Positions 21,401 through 31,323 of a DNA stretch of 46,930 bases are shown here, one piece after another. Under the pieces are notes generated by a model. The model saw only the letters and a list, made by a program, of their open reading frames with translations. It had not been told where the DNA came from and did no database searches. Position 1 is the first letter of the stretch, and each line of letters begins with the position of its first letter. The translations under genes were made by a program, and so were the position numbers. The DNA is taken from the NCBI GenBank assembly GCA_009746045.1, contig RPFO01001668.1:72501-119430 (forward strand), given 5' to 3'. This DNA is from Mesostigma viride (taxonomy: Eukaryota > Streptophyta > Mesostigmatophyceae > Mesostigmatales > Mesostigmataceae).

Positions 21401-23008
21401 ACACACCCTGGCTGCATGCTTGCACGTGAAACGCTAGCCTCTCTTTCCACCCATGCTAGTGGCACCTCGTGGCAACTGGGGGCGGGCATACTGGGCAGCA
21501 CCCTTATTTCGTACAAAGGACTCCCATGGTATTGGCAGCGCATATGGACAGGTTACAATAAGCTCAAGCCGGGTCGCCTAGTCTTTCCTACTACTAGAGA
21601 GGAGGTGGCACGGCAGCCACTCTTTTTTAATGACTTAATCACAGACGCTACTAACAAGCCCCTGGGCACTCTCCACGGACACAACCCGTATGATGGCTTT
21701 CTGCGCGCGTCACCGCCGATTGTCAGGGTGCTGGACCTCTACCTGGGGCACGGCGCTGCGTACCGACGGCTCAGCTACGACGAGGTCAGCACTTGGGTCT
21801 CCCACATGCCCTCCCTGCAAGCGTGGCAAACTCTTATAAGTGCGATACCAGCGGCGTGGCATGCATTGATGACTGCCCCACGCAAGCCAATTATAACCGG
21901 CGACTGGGTTAGCTTCTACGCCGACGGAGTCACGCCTGCGTGCAAGGGTTTAGTCGTGACGGTTCTGCCACCTGAGGGGCTCCAACTACAACTGCTGGAC
22001 GCTATTTCTGGCCACAATGGGTGTCTGTATCAACTATCCACCTTATATGCGTACACGCCAGCTTCCCAGTGTCACCGCATACGCGTAGTCCCATGGTCTG
22101 TGCCAAGATCTTGCATGATCCAGCCGGACCCATTATCCCCGGTTGAGAGCATTACATGGCTACACGTGGGCAACACACGGCTCGATCTACTACATCTGGA
22201 CCCGGTTGAATTTGGATGGGTCTTAACCAAGGGGGACATCAGAACCAGCAAATGTATCTTTGAGTACACCGCAGATTGGGGTTATGATATCTTGTTGCAT
22301 ATGTACCATCAGCCCCACCCGGGCCGAGCCCGCTGGGGAATACATTGGCCGGGCTACACTTGGGTTAAGATGATTACCCTGGCGGTAGACCACCCTCTCG
22401 TGGACCGCAGGGCCACTGATGTACAACACCTTTTGATGCATAGGGCGATAGGGGTCTGCGCCATGCTCCACGAGCGTTTTGGTCATGATGCATCATGCCT
22501 GTGCACGCACCCTAGTGAAACCATTGAGCACAGGTTTCTTTACTGTAATCTCCCTGGGGTTTGGACGTGGCTCATTAACATCTGGGCCGCATGGACGGCA
22601 TCGCCACCCACTCTCCCAATCAGCGTGCGTACCATCATTTTCGGTATTGCTGGCACACCAGGGTCCGAGCTTTCAGTTTCCCAAGCAGAATGGATATGGC
22701 TACGCACTACTATGCTATACGCGATCTGGACCATACGCAACGAGACAGTCTTTAAGGTCCGTGAGGAGTATACCCGCGGCGGCGTAGTCCGGCGCTTTAT
22801 ATACCTATGGAATGCGGCTATGCGCCGCTACTGGCTGTTAGCTCAGGAACAACACAGGGTGTGGGACCCAGGGCCCAATAACGACAAGCCCAGCCCGCTC
22901 CAGCTTTTTCATGATCTACTGGGCCGTAATCAGGTATTCACCAGTATGCCTCATGGCGACATCACTCAGGTCCAATGGCTTCCCTGGTCTAATAACGCGC
23001 CCTATTAG
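18500..23008 (+). CDS. LINE polyprotein: APE endonuclease, reverse transcriptase, zinc-binding C-terminus
   Basis: A single uninterrupted ORF of 1502 codons from the first ATG. Met codons at MGTYTEP and MSQLTLV are alternative starts, since the endonuclease domain begins at LTLVSWNVRGLN. APE-type endonuclease, about residues 38-295: WNVRGLN (Asn), GLQEHK (Glu), LMGDFNIDL (Asp/Asn) and FSDHYPL (catalytic Asp-His). RT, about 540-830: LILLYKKGDKTLWKNYRPI, FLIGPEQVGF, FWDFEKAFDRM (motif A), LPQGDCMSPILF (motif B) and TAYVDDTTN (motif C, YVDD). Near residue 1332 a C-x-C...H...C pattern (CLCTHPSETIEHRFLYC) matches the zinc-binding domain common after plant-type L1 RTs. All catalytic residues are present, so the copy may be active. 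It makes DNA from its RNA at nicked target sites. Confidence 0.93.
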   Translation: MLCRVFHLSQVQSHHAMGTYTEPTRPGPLEPCNDMSQLTLVSWNVRGLNTYGSHTPGQGQRIPRTRELANALHNLLERYVGPSHEIWIGLQEHKIQEAATRTALRAARALAPRTVHRWAWARGTQGGTALIQYRKPPNPTLTCQDWAIATDTAEARWQGRWTRQSITWAGNKGYIISVYAPTEPTDQASFYPSLFKMAADLISQGFEIALMGDFNIDLDEHPPIRTAAFSKQIMDLNLQDVIRSRDHGPTWLATRLNVRTTRRLDKIYITPAWADLVCYASVDRSVNFSDHYPLIVTLAHHTNSARGPGIPRLNKHLLADDKYYLEIMTRWQSWRASKGSYTDCCSWMQEGLANILEFSQLYSQNIRRQKGQDYRYYQRIVNKLQAKPTLYQSELTKLQRAQTELDKLRFERHTLALDSENLWWHQVGERMTKEFFALIPTPKAHSSITEIQDEHGSHRDITSILQSGHRYYSALFLNEPHPDSSAAMQKILHAIPRRLTPAQQQELDQIPSMEEATTAMEHIKTGSAPGVDGLPIEFWKTFWSLLHIDFYECILEIWRHGKVSGRWAESALILLYKKGDKTLWKNYRPIRLLTVAYKIISKIIQRRLYTVLDFLIGPEQVGFRANLHINDSITLIMDIVEKAWRDDIEGFILFWDFEKAFDRMCWEYLEHILTALGFGPQLMTVIMGMIKSLAWYLLIDGHKSATGASSRSLPQGDCMSPILFLLAHAGLYWLHQNDPRIRGFPTGNGKGIFQTAYVDDTTNVCISLPEVHAVMDNITTYSVATQQRCNVLKSTGLHIGKTNTLRYALPNLAVTWVKPGDHHLLHNCPIGCTPEGRLAEQRSFMYDETNHVGKLAGVLLTAGRWGAVHRMSLRGRTLIVNQLLFSKVLYYCQAHPPNDATTQLIQRLGSNFVWKQKGLISHTVHGWINREMSFMSWVHGGLGLHNIQWRLWSLYAKQVISVFMGVNTHPGCMLARETLASLSTHASGTSWQLGAGILGSTLISYKGLPWYWQRIWTGYNKLKPGRLVFPTTREEVARQPLFFNDLITDATNKPLGTLHGHNPYDGFLRASPPIVRVLDLYLGHGAAYRRLSYDEVSTWVSHMPSLQAWQTLISAIPAAWHALMTAPRKPIITGDWVSFYADGVTPACKGLVVTVLPPEGLQLQLLDAISGHNGCLYQLSTLYAYTPASQCHRIRVVPWSVPRSCMIQPDPLSPVESITWLHVGNTRLDLLHLDPVEFGWVLTKGDIRTSKCIFEYTADWGYDILLHMYHQPHPGRARWGIHWPGYTWVKMITLAVDHPLVDRRATDVQHLLMHRAIGVCAMLHERFGHDASCLCTHPSETIEHRFLYCNLPGVWTWLINIWAAWTASPPTLPISVRTIIFGIAGTPGSELSVSQAEWIWLRTTMLYAIWTIRNETVFKVREEYTRGGVVRRFIYLWNAAMRRYWLLAQEQHRVWDPGPNNDKPSPLQLFHDLLGRNQVFTSMPHGDITQVQWLPWSNNAPY

Positions 23009-23128
23009 CCTTTCACCTGTCACCGCCACACGTGTGTGTGCCCACCTTCATTAGGATTCGCTGATACTCATTTCCCCTCTCACCTCTTTGGTCCATAATT
23101 GGCTAATAAAATATACCCATTTCCCCGA

Positions 23129-23965
23129 AATTCCAGTGAATGCAAGATGAATTGCCGAGACCGACCTGTTAGCAAGGAAATTCAAGTCCTTTTCGTATGT
23201 TCAGACTGGACGGGCAGTCTCGGGGCTTCGATGAGTGAATTCCAGTGAATGCAAGATGAATTGCCGAGACCGACCTGTTAGCAAGGAAATTCAAGTCCTT
23301 TTCGTATGTTCAGACTGGACGGGCAGTCTCGGGTCTTCGATGAGTGAATTCCAGTGAATGCAAGATGAATTGCCGAGACCGACCTGTTAGCAAGGAAATT
23401 CAAGTCCTTTTCGTATGTTCAGACTGGACGGGCAGTCTCGGGTCTTCGATGAGTGAATTCCAGTGAATGCAAGATGAATTGCCGAGACCGACCTGTTAGC
23501 AAGGAAATTCAAGTCCTTTTCGTATGTTCAGACTGGACGGGCAGTCTCGGGTCTTCGATGAGTGAATTCCAGTGAATGCAAGATGAATTGCCGAGACCGA
23601 CCTGTTAGCAAGGAAATTCAAGTCCTTTTCGTATGTTCAGACTGGACGGGCAGTCTCGGGTCTTCGATGAGTGAATTCCAGTGAATGCAAGATGAATTGC
23701 CGAGACCGACCTGTTAGCAAGGAAATTCAAGTCCTTTTCGTATGTTCAGACTGGACGGGCAGTCTCGGGGCTTCGATAAGTGAATTCCAGTGAATGCAAG
23801 ATGAATTGCCGAGACCGACCTGTTATAGCAAGGAAATTCAAGTCCTTTTCGTATGTTCAGACTGGACGGGCAGTCTCGGGGCTTCGATGAATGAATTCCA
23901 GTGAATGCAAGATGAATTGCCGAGACCGACCTGTTAGCAAGGAAATTCAAGTCCTTTTCGTATGT
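23129..23965 (+). repeat. 109-bp satellite, right part (about 7.7 units)
   Basis: gaattccagtgaatgcaaga recurs every 109 bp (for example 23237 and 23346). Units differ by single changes (ggggcttcg / gggtcttcg; one unit has ttatagcaagg). The array ends in gtccttttcgtatg and is followed by unique sequence. Confidence 0.95.
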
Positions 23966-24019
23966 GCGCGAAACATGAGGGGTGGGAAAACGGAATAAGC
24001 ACAGAAAACGGAATCAGCG

Positions 24020-24310
24020 ATGGCGGAGAAGACGGCGATGGCACTTTTCAAATCGCATGTCATGGACGTGCACGAGCCGGAATGGTTGGTGGGGACCCCG
24101 GTATGCAAGATATTTTCAGGCCCAAACTCAGGGGAGAAGCGGTATCATGCCCATGTGACGGCGTTTAATAAGGAGCACAACATGGTCCATGTGCTCTACA
24201 CAGACGGGGACGATGAAATAGTAGGGTTAGATGAGGTGCGAGCTGCGCTTTGCGCATGCCCAGGTGTAGAGTTACCCAATCTGCCACCCGACTCGACTGC
24301 GCGAGGTTAG
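24020..24310 (+). CDS. Small Tudor/Agenet-like protein, 96 aa (hypothetical)
   Basis: ORF starting MAEKTAMALFKSHVMD, immediately after the satellite. The middle part reads VGTPVCKIFSGPNSGEKRY then HAHVTAFNKEHNMVHVLYTD and GDDEIVGLDEVRAAL. A short barrel-type sequence with V-x-Y-x-DGD-x-E-x-V is characteristic of Tudor/Agenet/PWWP-like modules that bind modified histone tails. A nearly free-standing module of this kind may be a real small protein, the end of a larger gene or a retroelement remnant. No splice partners were seen. The assignment is by motif only. Confidence 0.4.
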   Translation: MAEKTAMALFKSHVMDVHEPEWLVGTPVCKIFSGPNSGEKRYHAHVTAFNKEHNMVHVLYTDGDDEIVGLDEVRAALCACPGVELPNLPPDSTARG

Positions 24311-24439
24311 GCGGAGATAGTAGAGTGCGTTCGGATCGAAGCAGGTCGCACACCGGGGCACGGCTAGCAAGCAAGCGAAGGCGACCCCGCGCCACAAGCG
24401 CCGCCCTCCCCACATAATTGATGACTCAGACTCAGACTA

Positions 24440-24600
24440 GCCTTATTGATGTGAGTTTAAATTTTTCAGTTTTAGATCCCAGCGTGCAACATACAGGGAT
24501 GAAAAGCACTTTAACATGTATTATTGTGCTCTGCGACTCCCCAATAGGAGCGCGTGTTTTATCAATGAATTATTTAATTAATAATTTTTTCAGTTGGAAA
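24440..24600 (+). mobile_element. Degraded retroelement 3' end
   Basis: gggatgaaaagcacttt..gtgctctgcgactccccaat-aggagcgcg is a diverged version of the 3' end at 9571-9620 (agggattaaaagcacttcgg, tgctccgtgactccccaacg). It is followed by an AT-rich tail (aattatttaattaataattt). Confidence 0.55.
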
Positions 24601-24705
24601 TGACGTCAAAACTGGGCTGAGTTTAAATGTTACTTATATATATATACTGTCCTGAGCCAGTAGACATCGCGCCTTACGCGGATCCGCGCTTTTTACGTTT
24701 CAGTT

Positions 24706-24905
24706 CAGACAACTGGTCTCAGACATGCACGGGGCTCGGCGTGCCATGCTTCCACGTTTGTTGTCTCTTTTCAGACAACTGGTCTCAGACATGCACGGGG
24801 CTCGGCGTGCCATGCTGCCACGTTTGTTGTCTCTTTTCAGACAACTGGTCTCAGACATGCACGGGGCTCAGCGTGCCAATGCTTCAGTCCACGTTTGTTG
24901 TCTCT
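24706..24905 (+). repeat. 66-bp tandem repeat, three units
   Basis: cagacaactggtctcagaca recurs at 24706, 24772 and 24838. The unit contains tgcacggggctcggcgtgcc and cacgtttgttgtctcttttc. The third unit has a small insertion. Confidence 0.95.
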
Positions 24906-24909
24906 TTTC

Positions 24910-27035
24910 ATATACTGTCACATGTCACCATTTGAGCTCAGATCGAATGAGCCCAATTTTTGTAGGTGGTCTAGTATTATGGTTTAAATGTTGCTTGCAA
25001 GAATCCAGCTTGATATGAGTTCATTTGGTCATGATTCCTATTTGTTTCATGTAAGAAACCGGTGCAAATGGCGTAAAACTGCATATTCATACTGTCACAT
25101 GTCACCATTTGAGCTCATAATGAGCCCAATTTTTGTAGGTGGTGTAGTATTATTCTGATCAGGCACGCCGCAGAGGTGAAAACCTTTGCGTTCAGTGCCG
25201 GGCCGCGGAAAACGCGGAAAACGCGATCTGCAAATGAATCCGACCGGAATCGAACTGGGGACCTCTCGCACCAATTTTGCTGACTATAGGACGGACGTCT
25301 CCGGTTACCATGGCATCGCCAACTTACACCTACAGTCATCCGCAAAAGTTCTCCTGTCCGGGGAGTGATGCAAGCCTTTCGGATTTGGTACTAGATAAAT
25401 CACTCGAGATCTGTGTGTAGGAGTACTACACACGTGTCTAGTATTATGGTTTAAATGTAGCTTGCAAGAATCCAGCTGGATATGAGTTCATTGGTTCATG
25501 ATTCCTATTTGTTTCATGTAAGAAACCGGTGCAAATGACAAAAGGTTGCATATTTATACTGTCACATGTCACCATTTGAGCTCATAATGAGCCCAATTTT
25601 TGTAGGTGGTGTAGTATTATGGTTTAAATGTTGCTTGCAAGAATCCAGCTGGATATGAGTTCATTGGTTCATGATTCCTATTTGTTTCATGTAAGAAACC
25701 GGTGCAAATGACAAAAGGTTGCATATTTATACTGTCACATGTCACCATTTGAGCTCATAATGAGCCCAATTTTTGTAGGTGGTCTAGTATTATGGTTTAA
25801 ATGTAGCTTGCAAGAATCCAGCTCGATATGAGCTCATTTGGTCATGATTCCTATTTATTTCGTGTAAGAAAACGATGAAAATGGCGTAAAACTGCATATT
25901 TATACTGTCACATGTCACCATTTGAGCTCATAATGAGCCCAATTTTTGTAGGTGGTCTAGTATTATGGTTTAAATGTTGCTTGCAAGAATCCTGGCAGCT
26001 CGATATGAGTTCATTTGGTCATGATTCCTATTTGTTTCATGTAAGAAACCGGTGCAAATGACGAAAAGCTGCATATTTACACTGTCACATGTCACCATTT
26101 GAGCTCAGAATGAGCCCAATTTTTGTGGGTGGTCTATTTTCATGGTCTAGATGCTGCTTGCAAGAATCCAGCCTGAAATGAGTTCATTTGTTCACTATTC
26201 ATATTTGTTTCATGTAAGAAAAGGGGGAAAATGACGAAAAACTGCACATGTATGCGGTCAAATGTCACCATTTGAGCTCATAATGAGCCCAATTTTTGTG
26301 GGTGGTCTATTTTCATGGTATAAATGCTGCCTGCAAGAATCCAGCCTGATATGAGTTCATTTGTCCACTATTCATATTTGTTTCATGTCAGAAAAGGGGG
26401 AAAATGACGAAAAACTGCACATGTATGCTGTCACATGTCACCATTTGAGCTCAGAATGAGCCCAATTTTTGTGGGTGGTCTATTTTCATGGTCTAGATGC
26501 TGCCTGCAAGAATCCAGCCTGAAATGAGTTCATTTGTCCACTATTCATATTTGTTTCATGTAAGAAAAGGGGGAAAATGACGAAAAACTGCACATGTATG
26601 CTGTCACATGTCACCATTTGAGCTCAGAATGAGCCCAATTTTTGTGGGTGGTCTATTTTCATAGTCTACATGCTGCCTGCAAGAATCCAGCCTGAAATGA
26701 GTTCATTTGTCCACTATTCATATTTGTTTCATGTAAGAAAAGGGGGAAAATGACGAAAAACTGCACATGTATGCTGTCACATGTCACCATTTGAGCTCAG
26801 AATGAGCCCAATTTTTGTGGGTGGTCTATTTTCATGGTCTAGATGCTGCCTGCAAGAATCCAGCCTGAAATGAGTTCATTTGTCCACTATTCATATTTGT
26901 TTCATGTAAGTAAAGGGGGGAAATGACGAAAAACTGCACATGTATGCTGTCACATGTCACCATTTGAGCTCAGAATGAGCCCAATTTTCGTGGGTGGTCT
27001 ATTTTCATGGTCTACATGCTGCCTGCAACAGTCCA
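24910..27035 (-). repeat. 173-bp satellite array, reverse orientation, about 11 units
   Basis: Reverse complement of the unit at 15660-17775: tcaccatttgagctca, gagcccaatttttgtgggtg, gtctattttcatggtctaga. Spacing is about 173 bp. Units nearest the centre (24910-26080) are most diverged (gtaggtggt, gaaaccggtgcaaatg) and units at the outer right end are closest to the left array. A SINE interrupts it at 25154-25438. Confidence 0.93.
25154..25438 (-). mobile_element. tRNA-derived SINE, minus strand, with 9-bp TSD
   Basis: A 285-bp insertion flanked by tagtattat (25145-25153 and 25439-25447). The minus strand carries a tRNA-like region with a good B box (GTTCGATTCC) and weaker A box (near ggtaaccggagac). 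The 3' part includes the hairpin cgcaaaggt-tttc-acctttgcg and ends ..tgatcaga-like. There is no poly(A) tail. Relatives at 41791, 42183 and 46741. Confidence 0.85.
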
Positions 27036-27114
27036 GCTTTAGGTACCCTCAGATCTGAAAGATTTTTTTTTTACTCATTTGAAGACTTGTGAAATTGAGC
27101 AAACACCTATGAAT

Positions 27115-28145
27115 CCCCTCTTAGGCCGGCGGTTCACTGAGGATGAGCCGCATGAGAAGCTTGAGGGGGGCACTTTGGATGCACACCCCTCTGTAGTTAC
27201 CGGCCGGGGTGGCGGCGGGCGACCCCTTGTTCTTGTACAGCATCGTGCGAAAACTGTGTTGCCAGGCCGCTGGGGGCGGTTGCGACGACAGCAGAATGCG
27301 GTTGCAGATATCGCGGAAGAGCAGCATGACACCAGTGTCCCCAAACTCGGCTGCAAGTTTCACGACCGCGGCCGGAACGTGTTGCCAGGCCGCTGGGGGC
27401 GGTTGCGACGACAGCAGAATGCGGTTGCAGATATCGCGGAAGAGCAGCATGACACCAGTGTCCTCAAACTCGGCTGCAAGTTTCACGGCCGCGGCCGGAA
27501 TCTCGTCGGAGCCTGTGGCGTCGTCGTAACCGGCAGGCGCTGGACCGCTGGCCTCCGTGACCTCGCGGGAGGTGAAAGGAGGCATGTCTGACGGGTCGCC
27601 GAGCGGGCCGGTCAGCGGGGGGACTACTGAGGTAGTCCGCTGCGGACTATGGGCGGGGCCGGGGGCCCGGCTGGGCCGCCTGCCAGGGCGGCCGGGCGTG
27701 CGGCGGCGGCGGCTGGTAGCAGGGGCGGGGGCGGCGCAGCTGTCCCCAAGACCTCTGCAGTGGCCGCGGCCCAGGTACGAAGCCGCTTGGCTGGTGCTCC
27801 GGGAACATCGTGGCGGTGGGGCCGGCCGAGGCTGTCCGGGTGTCCGAGGCGCTTGTACCAGAAGGTTCCAGGCCCCCTTGCCGTCGTGCTTCTGCTGGCA
27901 GGTGTGCAGGTCCTTGACCATCTGCTGAGCGTCAGCCTTCTCAGCTTGCTCGTAGGCGAGCCGCAGAGCCGCTTGCAGCCGAGGCTTGGCGGTTGGGTCC
28001 CTGTTGCGGTGGAGCATCTGCCTAGCGCGGCGACCACTGTCGGTGCTTAATTGCGGTGGACAGCAAGCTGTCGGCGCGGAGGCAAGGAGGGGAGGGTGCG
28101 GGCAGCCAGACGGTACTTGGCAGCGATACCGCGGAGGATCACTGA
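27115..28145 (-). mobile_element. LINE-A, inverted 5' segment
   Basis: The minus strand encodes LINE-A sequence between endonuclease and RT: LHRNRDPTAKPRLQAALRLA (compare LKRNRDPLQKPVLKAALVEA in the 37618 copy), EIPAAAVKLAAEFEDTG, FRTMLYKNKGSPAATPAGNY and RGVCIQSAPLKLLMRLIL. A 123-bp (41-codon) direct duplication at 27256-27378 and 27379-27501 keeps the frame. The segment directly abuts the same element's 3' end in the opposite orientation. Confidence 0.8.
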
Positions 28146-28323
28146 AAGCGGAGGAGGCGTTTTGATGAGTAGTGTAGTTCGGATTTTCTAGATAGAGTTA
28201 GGATAGTTCGATCACGCGGCTTCCTCCACCCCATCCATCATGAAATATGTGCTACATGACCTCCCCACGGAGGCATGTTATAATTTAATTTAATTTAATT
28301 TAATTTAATTTAATTTAATTTTA
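28146..28323 (+). mobile_element. LINE-A 3' end, forward orientation
   Basis: Starts aagcggaggaggcgttttga tgag, the last codons of LINE-A (KRRRRFDE), then the 3' UTR with gatagttcgatcacgcggct, hairpin CCTCC-CCAC-GGAGG at 28260-28273 and a (taatt)n tail. Together with 27115-28145 it forms one insertion with an inverted 5' part. Confidence 0.85.
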
Positions 28324-30004
28324 ATCACTGAAAAGTCACCTGGGGGCGGAATTAATGGCGTGTAACTGCTGGCGACTGATCATGACCGGTCTATACGTGC
28401 ATGACTGGATGTTAACTACATGGCAATCGTGACCACCGACGTCGATCTCTCTTGTTACCTCAACAGTACTCGAGCTAGAGCCGACAAATTGATCGGCCGG
28501 CCATCACGCTTGAGTGGGTGGTCGCAAAAAATTGAATGTCGCACCATGAGAATCACCAGAAAGATCACCAACAGTACTCAGTGGCATGCCTCTTGCGCAT
28601 GGCACGCAAGTAATTTCTCAATATGACCAGAAAAAAAACAGCGTGACTCTCATCAATTAATTAACTCGTGCTCCCGTTGGGGAGTCACGGAGCATTAACC
28701 CCGATGGATGGATGGATGGATGGGTGCACGCAATCCTACCTGTCTAAGCTATCTACAGGCTATCTACAAAACAATCCTATTCTATATCTATGGTGCTCGC
28801 GACCCTAGGGGTCTTGTCTAGCATGCCGCCCACGTGTGCAAACGCGCGGTGACTCTCATACCATGTGACAATCGCATGCAATGTACATCATGGTGCGTGT
28901 GGATGGCAAACCAGTATCAAACGCCGCTACCTAGTTTAGAGAATCGACATGGCACTGCTACTACAGTATGATTATAACAAACCTAGCTAGCTTACAACAG
29001 TTACATCACTCGTAAAAAAGGGGGCCAATAGGGGCTGACAGTGAGGTGACATGATGGGTTGCTCAAACCTCTGTGGTGGCACGAAAGACTCCTTGATGTG
29101 CCTTGTGATGTGCACGCACCCACTTCTCCACATACATTTAGTAAGCTTGTGTGATCTCACTTTATGATGACAGGTTGCTGAAAGATTTGCTCCACCATCG
29201 TTGAGACAGCACTTCAATGCTTTGGCATCAAGGCTAAGCACGCAACAAAGTCGCATGAGCCCCAGAGGCTTCAGACGCAAAGCCAGTTTATGATGTGGCA
29301 AATTGACCACAAATCCCAGGATCGACCTCCCGAAGAATTGGTTCCCATTTGAAGCAAGGCACGGCCCAAGGCCATTGAAGTACACACTCGCTGATCAATT
29401 GTAGCCGATCGATTGTAGCAGATCAGTTGATAAATCAATCGATCGATAATCAAGTCTTTGAAAGCCGCGGTACAGTACGACAACATGCATTGTATGAGGG
29501 CATGCAAGAATGAAATGTTGCGGGGGAAAAAAAAAAAAAGATGCAGGCAGGTGCGAGCAAAGTGGGAAGATCACAACTTGAAAATCAACAGGAGAGGGCC
29601 AGGGACAACGAGCGTGAAGGACACCAGGTATTCACAGGTGAGGTATGCTATTTCATAATCCTCCTACATATTACTCTCTACATGTCAGGAAACGCTGCAA
29701 GTCACTAACCGTGCAGCAGTCCTTAAGGTCCTACAGGAAAGTAATAGCGCCTGGGTGAGCGTGAACAAAGCCTACCAATGACATGGACGCAAAGTGGGAT
29801 GCAGCCGACGATTTGCCTTTTTATCAAAGGCATCCCCAAAATCTATGATTCTTCTAATATAGGGAATTACAAACGCCTAATCGAGTATGGGGTATACCAC
29901 CTACACAAATCATAACCTTTCACCGCCCGTTGATGCACATTTGACCACATTATAGCGGAACGGCTCGACAATATCGGGATGGATACGAAATTTGTTCAAG
30001 ATGG
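28324..30004. other. Intergenic, with one retroelement 3' end; no clear gene
   Basis: A minus-strand 3' end lies at about 28655-28740: hairpin CTCCCGTTGGGGAG (28671-28684), an attaatta tail to its left and ggatggatggatgg beside it. A 132-codon minus ORF (28987-29385) has no domain I recognise and no homologue in the window; I do not call it a gene. Otherwise AT-rich unique sequence. Confidence 0.5.
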
Positions 30005-30024
30005 TGGTGTTTAATTAAACACCA
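30005..30024 (-). terminator. Histone 3' palindrome (stem-loop)
   Basis: A perfect 20-bp palindrome, TGGTGTTTAATTAAACACCA, lies 32 bp after the H3 stop codon. This is the position at which replication-dependent histone genes carry their 3' processing stem-loop. The sequence is not the metazoan consensus, so function is inferred from position and symmetry. Confidence 0.6.
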
Positions 30025-30055
30025 TGTTGGAAGTTGTTGGATGCGGTCCAGCAAT

Positions 30056-31320
<1,265 letters not shown>

Positions 31321-31323
31321 CCA

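Larger units (their letters stand above)
18102..23128 (+). mobile_element. L1-like LINE, apparently complete (about 5.03 kb), inserted in the 109-bp satellite
   Basis: Bounded by a 15-bp direct repeat aattccagtgaatgc (18087-18101 and 23129-23143). The left end begins with an inverted repeat, cttacgaa-a-ttcgtaag. The right end has aataaa at about 23105 and no poly(A) run. It contains one long ORF (18500-23008) with endonuclease and RT. No convincing ORF1 was found in the first 400 bp. Confidence 0.85.

Noticed and set aside
25220-25320. A functional tRNA gene on the minus strand
   Set aside because: The B box is good, but the copies lie inside dispersed elements with target-site duplications and have poor acceptor-stem pairing. 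They are SINE heads.
28987-29385. Minus-strand ORF of 132 codons as a gene
   Set aside because: No recognisable domain, no relative in the window and AT-rich surroundings. Could be chance.
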